NCBI GenBank assembly: GCA_028826165.1
Contig: JAPDFW010000063.1
Coordinates: forward strand, 1,054,001 to 1,118,000
Length of the DNA: 64,000 nucleotides
Direction: 5' to 3'
DNA from: Anaeramoeba ignava
Lineage: Eukaryota > Metamonada > Anaeramoebidae
Shown: positions 60,955-64,000 of the stretch, piece after piece
How positions within the stretch are numbered: position 1 is the stretch's first letter
Layout of the letters: every line of letters starts with the position of its first letter
Program-made: the position numbers and the translations under genes
The notes under the pieces: model-generated
Told to the model about the DNA's origin: nothing
Seen by the model: only the letters and a program-made list of their open reading frames with translations
Databases searched by the model: none

Positions 60955-63238
60955 AAATGAAAGTGAAAATGAAATTAAAATCAATTACCTAAAAGAATTT
61001 ACCAAGCAAGTCTATACTTATGTACAACCCCAAGAAATCAAAAATTTTGTTCCTCAGATAATGCGTTTTATTATTTTTTATTTTGGAAAACATTACTCAA
61101 GTAGATTAAAAGAGATTATTTCTGAATCAAAGGAGGATATTAAAGGGTATTATCTTGAAGCTTTGAATGAAAAATATCTTGAATATTTATTTCACACAAA
61201 AAAAAAGGAAAAGAGAGAAGAAAAGAGAGAAGAAAAAGATTTTAACCAACAAAAAATACACAGAGAAATGAAAGAAATTTTTGGAGAGAAAAACATATTT
61301 GATGAGTCAAAAATTGAAAAAGTTTTGGAGTTTCATCTCAATTTGGTTTCAAGTTGTATACTCATAAAAAAGAAGATTAAAACAAGACATATACTTATTA
61401 ATAGTCACGAAAGCTTCAAAGAAAGCATTAGAGACGAATATGATATAAAAAAAGACCAAATCAAATGTTTTTTTTCGATGATAGAAAAAATAGTACTAGA
61501 CGAAATGATGGAAAATGACAAAAATTTCGAAAATGCTTGTTATGAATTATCTAAAAAAATTACTACAACAAAAGAGAAATTTGTTATTCAGAAAATATCC
61601 AATCTTTTGAAGTGCAAACCTGATAATCCACAAAAATTCAAAAAATTCAAAAAATTCAAAAAATTCAAAAAATTCAAAAACAAAAATTCAAAAGAATTGA
61701 TGTTTTATAAATCTATCAAATCGATGATCAGAAAAAGGAAAAATAACAATAAATACATTTTACCGATTAATCTTAAATCTTGGTGGTGGCATTCTTTCCC
61801 AACAGTTGGGCTTGAGAAAATTTTTTCGTTATTCCACAAAGAAAAAGAAAAAGAAATTGATCCTAAAAAAGTATTTCCGCTGACTAATTTCTATTTAGAT
61901 AACTATGTTAATTTCGAGATGTTCTGTAAACTTCAAGCACTTTTTGAGGTTATAAAAATGGTATTCATGAACAAAGACAAGAAAGAAAAAGAAAAAGAAA
62001 AAGAAAAAGGAAAAGAAACAAAAACACTTGAAAATTTGCTTTCAGAAAAGAGTGAAATATATAATGATTTTTGTGATTTGTGGAATTACGAGCAATTATC
62101 GCAAGAAATGTTCGAAACAAATTTCATTTCCTCGAAAACAGAAATTAATGAGATTGTCAAAAATAAGATTACTCTTGAGCAAATATACGAGAAATATGTG
62201 AAGTCTTATAACGAATTGGTATATACAATAACAACAAAATTTATCAATAATTCGAGGAAGTTTGTTGTGGAAAGGATTGAATTGAAATCAGAAACTGAGA
62301 AGAAATTCCCAAATATTTTGCGTCTATCGATCGAGGAAATCGACAATTTTGTGATTACCAATTTAATTGAAGAAGTGCAAAGTCTTTATTTATTAGAAAA
62401 TTATTTAGAGCAGCAGTTTGAGATGATTGAAGTTCACAAATTAGAGCTTCCTCAACCAGAAGTTCCGTCGATACCTATTTTCCCAGAAAATGTGTTGAAA
62501 GATATTAAAAATAAAATAGGAAACGATCAGTTTCAGAAGTCGCAAAGCATCTCAATTATTTCAGAACTGGAGCAATCCAGAATACTTGAGAATTGCGGGT
62601 ATTTGCTTAATGTTTTGATGAATTATATTGCCAGCGAAAGTTCAAAAGAAGTTTTTGAAGCAATGAAGAAGAAGAAAATCAAGGATTTTCTTATCCAAGA
62701 AGAGATTGCGAACCCCAAAAAAAATGAACCAAAAGAACTTGAGAAAGTATATAAATTGACCCAACTCCGTTTGTTTCAGGGAGTCAAAGAGCATGTTTTG
62801 AAATGCCCAACGTTTTGCAAAATTTCTGTTCCTCAGCTTGTGTGTCTATATCAAAAAATATCTGAAAAACTCAACGATACATGTCGTTCTCTATCTCAAG
62901 AATTCAAGAAGACGATAGTTGACACAACTAAAGCGGAAATTATTAAGAATTTTAATAATTTAAAACTTCAGTATCAATCTAAGTTAACAAAAGCTTTGGA
63001 AAGTTGTATAGAAATGATTCAAGATAAGAAACCAAAAAACGCAAATGAGAATAAAGAAAAAAATAATTCTGGTCAATTTGAGAATGATGAAATTTTTGAC
63101 AAGCTTTTGGATTATGAGTTGATTGCGTTTGAAGATATATCAAGATTGAAAAATTTAAAAGATTCTAAAATAAAGTTAGAAAATTTGGTTGATTTTTACA
63201 AAATTTGCGAAAGCCATTATCAAAAGAATTTGAATTAA
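49877..63238 (+). CDS. Giant RNF213-like AAA+ ATPase, RING finger not visible
   Basis: About 4,390 aa from three overlapping frames. Exon 49877-57043 contains a frame change at 52606-52612. The intron 57044-57124 is followed by exon 57125-59292, intron 59293-59401 and exon 59402-63238. The N-terminal 900 residues are helical with Asp-Thr-rich repeats. A first degenerate AAA module has AGCGKTFQIRKKL and the FHFDIA...LIWSLLIFGCI segment typical of RNF213. AAA with intact Walker A (LGETGCGKTRLIKFLF) and Walker B (IILFDEFNTA) follows, then a second active AAA with IIGKPGTSKSLS and VILLDEVALAE. After IPKYIILCVHLPC and LFFLDDLNPY comes a long helical region to the stop. RNF213 is a dynein-like ATPase and ubiquitin ligase of lipid droplets and antimicrobial defence. 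I find no RING or RZ Cys/His cluster in the last 1,280 residues, so ligase activity is doubtful. Coding repeats (SK, EK, EN, ES, KFK) are frequent. Family confident, exact model less so. Confidence 0.85.
52606..52612 (+). other. A_AAA_AAC heptamer at the frame change in the RNF213-like gene
   Basis: The upstream frame reads GAA CAA AAA AAC, and the heptamer A AAA AAC sits in the correct register for -1 slippage. One base back, the new frame continues QRFSLHFDDKLFDF and stays open for more than 2,000 codons. The zero frame stops at 52688-52690. Alternatives are a lost A in a 7-A run (sequence error or real mutation). Confidence 0.6.
53065..53165 (+). repeat. In-gene TCCAAA hexamer (Ser-Lys) repeat
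   Basis: About 16 tandem TCCAAA/TCTAAA units coding for alternating Ser-Lys in the RNF213-like protein. Similar coding microsatellites follow at 53838-53890 (AAAGAA), 56055-56245 (30-base unit with KTKSKEDSN), 60808-60975 (GAAAAT then GAAAGT) and 61633-61680 (AAATTCAAA). Confidence 0.9.
57044..57124 (+). other. 81-base stop-free intron inside a Walker A motif
   Basis: It begins GTAAAT, is made of TTTTATTTTA units and ends AAACAAACAG. Its length is 27 codons and it has no stop, so an unspliced reading stays open and would insert a hydrophobic stretch between GKPG and TSKS of the P-loop. Removing it restores the P-loop GKPGTSKS, so it is an intron. Confidence 0.9.
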
Positions 63239-63562
63239 AATTAAAATCAGAATTAATATCAATTAAAATTAATATCAATTTGAATTAAAATTAAAATTAA
63301 AATCAAAACTAATATGAATCAAAATTAAAATTAAAATTAAAATTAAAATTAAAATTAAAATTAAAATCAATATCAAAATTAAAATTAAAATTAAAATTAA
63401 AAAAAGAAAAAAAAAAAGAAAAATAAAAATAAAAAGAAAAAATATAAAATCGGAAAAATTTTTTTCATTTTCCAAAAATCATTTTTTTCCTTTCAAATTA
63501 AAATTAGAAATTAAAATAATAAAAATCAAAATCAAAATAAAAATCAAAATAAAAATAATAAA
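63239..63562. other. Spacer with AAAATT/AAAATC repeats
   Basis: About 320 bases between the RNF213-like stop and the exportin-like ATG. AAAATTAAAATT arrays occupy 63239-63400 and AAAATAAAAATCAAAAT lies at 63510-63560. No gene is seen. Confidence 0.6.
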
Positions 63563-64000
63563 ATGAACACATTAGAAGAATTCGCAAGACAACTATACAC
63601 AGAAACCAATCCAGAATTACGAACACAACTCGAAGAGCAATACAAAGAATTTGTATCACGATACGAAAGCATTGAGCTTGGATTAAGACTGCTAACAGAA
63701 AGCGAGAATCATCAAGCACAATTTTTTGCCAGTTCAGCTTTAAAGACGTTAATAACGGATTATTGGAACGTAATTGGGAGTGAAACAAAAAACCAGATCC
63801 AGAACACAGTATTAGAGATCCGGTTTGGAAAACAAACAAGACGAGAAGCGAACCACGTGCTGAACGCAATGGAGACTGTTGTAGCACGGTCAGTTAAGCT
63901 TGGATGGGATGATCCTGAACTCGACTGCAAGAATCTTTTGGACAAAATCGCAGGATATTTCTTTTCGTTCAACCCGGAAATTGTGGTTGCGAGTTTGCGG
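63563..64000 (+). CDS. Exportin-7/RanBP17-like nuclear transport receptor, N-terminal part
   Basis: 146 codons from the ATG at 63563 to the window edge, with no stop and no intron. The sequence is an importin-beta N-terminal HEAT array: EEFARQLYTETNPELRTQLE, a second helix pair with NHQAQFFASSALKTLI, then VLEIRFGKQTRREANHVLNA and SVKLGWDDPELDCKNLLDKI. The pattern LxxLCKQLYETTD...AEK, TKLV, ITKLGW of exportin-7 is matched most closely by the FARQLYTET and ARSVKLGW segments. Such receptors bind RanGTP through these first HEAT repeats and carry proteins across nuclear pores. Codon use is less AT-biased than in the genes upstream. Exportin-4 is the main alternative; the rest of the protein is outside the window. 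Confidence 0.78.
   Translation, partial: MNTLEEFARQLYTETNPELRTQLEEQYKEFVSRYESIELGLRLLTESENHQAQFFASSALKTLITDYWNVIGSETKNQIQNTVLEIRFGKQTRREANHVLNAMETVVARSVKLGWDDPELDCKNLLDKIAGYFFSFNPEIVVASLR

Noticed and set aside
1-64000. tRNA or rRNA genes, intact transposons
   Set aside because: Looked for GC-rich cloverleaf-like islands, reverse transcriptase or transposase motifs and terminal repeats; none seen by eye.

Overview
The window is nuclear DNA from a unicellular eukaryote with an extremely AT-rich genome. The genes have GT-AG introns. TAA, TAG and TGA all serve as stops, so the code is standard. Introns and spacers are packed with A/T microsatellites. The gene content (cathepsin-type protease, PPT1, dynamin, a STRA6-like membrane protein, DCN1, ankyrin-BTB, E2F-like, PAP2, PB1-UBA, a giant RNF213-like AAA ATPase, exportin-7-like) suggests a free-living amoeboid or flagellate protist. 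An Anaeramoeba-like metamonad is my best guess, from general resemblance only. I see no tRNA, rRNA, CRISPR, virus or intact transposon.

Layout. 1-204 (-): 5' end of a papain-family protease. 392-1790 (+): Asn-rich repeat and coiled-coil gene with a broken frame. 1948-3236 (-): palmitoyl-protein thioesterase, 5 exons. 3355-8517 (-): one dynamin-related GTPase gene whose GTPase and stalk halves are split by a 2.8 kb microsatellite intron. 8729-17275 (-): a nine-exon gene for about 2,058 aa that joins a long Ig-like ectodomain to a STRA6-like multipass domain. 17480-21510: a 4 kb TTTGATTTAAATA tract. 21558-22323 (-): acyl-protein thioesterase. 22695-23870 (-): decayed ankyrin array. 24042-26072 and 26503-29194 (+): tandem DCN1 paralogues, the first frameshifted. 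29532-32432 (+): intronless GC-rich ankyrin-BTB gene. 34220-35715 (+): small E2F/DP-like factor. 36525-38614 (+): PAS-like coiled-coil protein. 38830-40390 (-): PAP2 phosphatase. 40546-47801 (+): unrecognised 1,200-aa helical protein, 13 exons. 48170-49528 (+): PB1-UBA protein. 49877-63238 (+): RNF213-like protein of about 4,390 aa. 63563-64000 (+): 5' end of an exportin-7-like gene.

Most gene models had to be joined by eye across introns. Each inferred intron was checked for GT/AG ends, matching phase and family-consistent protein across the junction, and for the completed models the summed exon length is a multiple of three. Functional themes are lipid/thioester hydrolysis (PPT1, APT, PAP2), membrane remodelling (dynamin) and ubiquitin/NEDD8 biology (two DCN1 genes, PB1-UBA protein, RNF213-like ATPase). 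The clustering may be chance.

The most unusual items are the Ig/STRA6-like fusion receptor, the RNF213-like giant without a visible RING finger and with a canonical slippery heptamer exactly at a frame change, a 1.5 kb duplication covering a divergent promoter, and introns made of unit-pure microsatellites that seem depleted of 3' splice-site AG.
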